From Candidatus Woesearchaeota archaeon (lineage in GTDB: Archaea > Nanobdellota > Nanobdellia > SCGC-AAA011-G17 > GW2011-AR17), in the NCBI GenBank assembly GCA_003694495.1, contig RFJO01000100.1:1-13385 (forward strand): a stretch of DNA of 13,385 bases. The letters run 5' to 3'. The notes under the pieces are model-generated. The model saw only the letters and a list, made by a program, of their open reading frames with translations. It made no database searches and was not told the origin of the DNA. The position numbers and the translations under genes are program-made. This document shows, piece by piece, positions 12,711-13,385 of this stretch; the first letter of the stretch is position 1; every line of letters starts with the position of its first letter.

Positions 12711-13385
12711 AAAAAGGCACAACAGAATCACTCAGTGCACTTATTGGGTTAATTATTGCCATCTTAATTTTAACACCTATGATAATTTTTGGTTACCGTT
12801 ATCTTTCCTCTTTAAACTCTAATGTTGACTGTTTTAATGAAATCGTTGACAATGTAAACAAATTGAAAGACGGCGAAGAAAAAGTAATTTTGTGCAAGAT
12901 AAATAAAAGGTCATCTTTTTTTGGTTTTGACAATGACGAAACTGAAGTTAAAAGTTATAATAGGCTGGTATGGCAAGATCCGTTTGCTAATGTAGGTTCG
13001 GTTTTAGCCGGTATTCCCATAAAGGAAATAACAAGTTTTCATTATAAAAAACCCAAAAGTACTTGCCTTGATAACTTGGCATGTTTGTGTTTGTGTGGTA
13101 CAGATGGTAAAATAATTGATAAGAGCGGCAAGGTTATTCAAAAAAAGGATATTCTGTTAGAATGTAAAGGCAAAACAAAATGTGCTCAGTTTAAGGGTAT
13201 TAAAAAACTTTCAGGGTTAATAAAATATGACGGGCTAGAGTCAGAGAATTCTGATCAATTTTACATATTTTTATCAGAAGGGCCATTAGCTTTAAAGCTA
13301 AAGAAAATTAAAGATAAGTTATTAATTTGTGACCCAAATAAAGAGTGCACAATCCAGGCATCAAGTTTTAATATGCCTTCTATAG
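12707..13385 (+). CDS. Exported pilin-like Cys-rich protein (3' end outside window)
   Basis: An open frame of at least 226 residues running off the right edge. M-K-K-G-T-T-E-S-L-S followed by a hydrophobic helix (about 11-30) is pilin-like, with Glu at +3 after Gly4. The visible head domain is Cys-rich: positions 42, 63, 120, 126, 128, 130, 153, 159, 208 and 214, including C-x5-C-x-C-x-C at 120-130. The latter recalls C-x7-C-x-C of the 351-residue protein. The ATG overlaps the stop of the 59-residue gene. Likely a minor pilin/adhesin-like surface protein; the family is not recognised beyond this. Confidence 0.72.
   Translation, partial: MKKGTTESLSALIGLIIAILILTPMIIFGYRYLSSLNSNVDCFNEIVDNVNKLKDGEEKVILCKINKRSSFFGFDNDETEVKSYNRLVWQDPFANVGSVLAGIPIKEITSFHYKKPKSTCLDNLACLCLCGTDGKIIDKSGKVIQKKDILLECKGKTKCAQFKGIKKLSGLIKYDGLESENSDQFYIFLSEGPLALKLKKIKDKLLICDPNKECTIQASSFNMPSI

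Noticed and set aside
1..13385. CRISPR arrays, tRNA and rRNA genes
   Set aside because: No regularly spaced repeats and no cloverleaf or rRNA-like GC-rich stretch was found when reading the gaps between genes, which are short.

Overview
The window looks like part of an AT-rich archaeal genome, most probably a DPANN lineage (Woesearchaeota/Pacearchaeota-like). The reasons are: archaeal TATA-type promoter motifs placed about 27-29 bases before start codons, as in leaderless transcripts; an archaeal TraB/PrgY homologue and a small archaeal PRC-barrel protein; an archaeal type IV pilus-type ATPase and membrane platform; and small proteins beginning K-K-G plus a long hydrophobic helix, a style of class III signal peptide common in these archaea. 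The lineage is an inference from protein style, as no rRNA or tRNA is present.

Left part (1-2583): a methyltransferase with a membrane-anchoring N-terminus enters from the left edge (+). It converges, with a short overlap, on a two-gene minus-strand operon: a TraB-family protein lacking the usual membrane tail, then a site-2-protease-like membrane protein whose HExxH motif reads HDxxH. A divergent AT-rich promoter region separates these from a 91-residue PRC-barrel protein (+).

Middle (2584-5391): three tandem, head-to-tail paralogous polytopic membrane proteins (+), each with the same motif I-L-E-K-[TA]-K-[IL]-F-G after the first membrane helix. They converge on two overlapping minus-strand genes for coiled-coil proteins; one has a UBA-like helical N-terminus, a Gln/Pro-rich linker and a coiled-coil C-terminus.

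Right part (5392-13385): a divergent promoter starts a secretion/pilus operon: a 764-residue type II/IV secretion ATPase, a 720-residue two-domain TadC/ArlJ-like platform protein, and then a series of pilin-like or single-helix proteins (31, 259, 51 and 351 residues; then, from new promoters, 114, 59 and at least 226 residues). Three of these are too short or too close to the edge to be obvious: the 31-, 51- and 59-residue proteins; the last gene runs off the right edge.

Taken together, 2626-13385 reads as one functional neighbourhood: a type IV pilus-like (T4P/archaellum-related) machine with an ATPase, a platform, several Cys-rich minor-pilin-like proteins, and two sets of accessory proteins without an obvious counterpart in textbook pilus systems (the membrane-protein triplet and the coiled-coil pair). 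No prepilin peptidase, ArlH-like regulator, tRNA, rRNA, CRISPR array or complete mobile element was seen.
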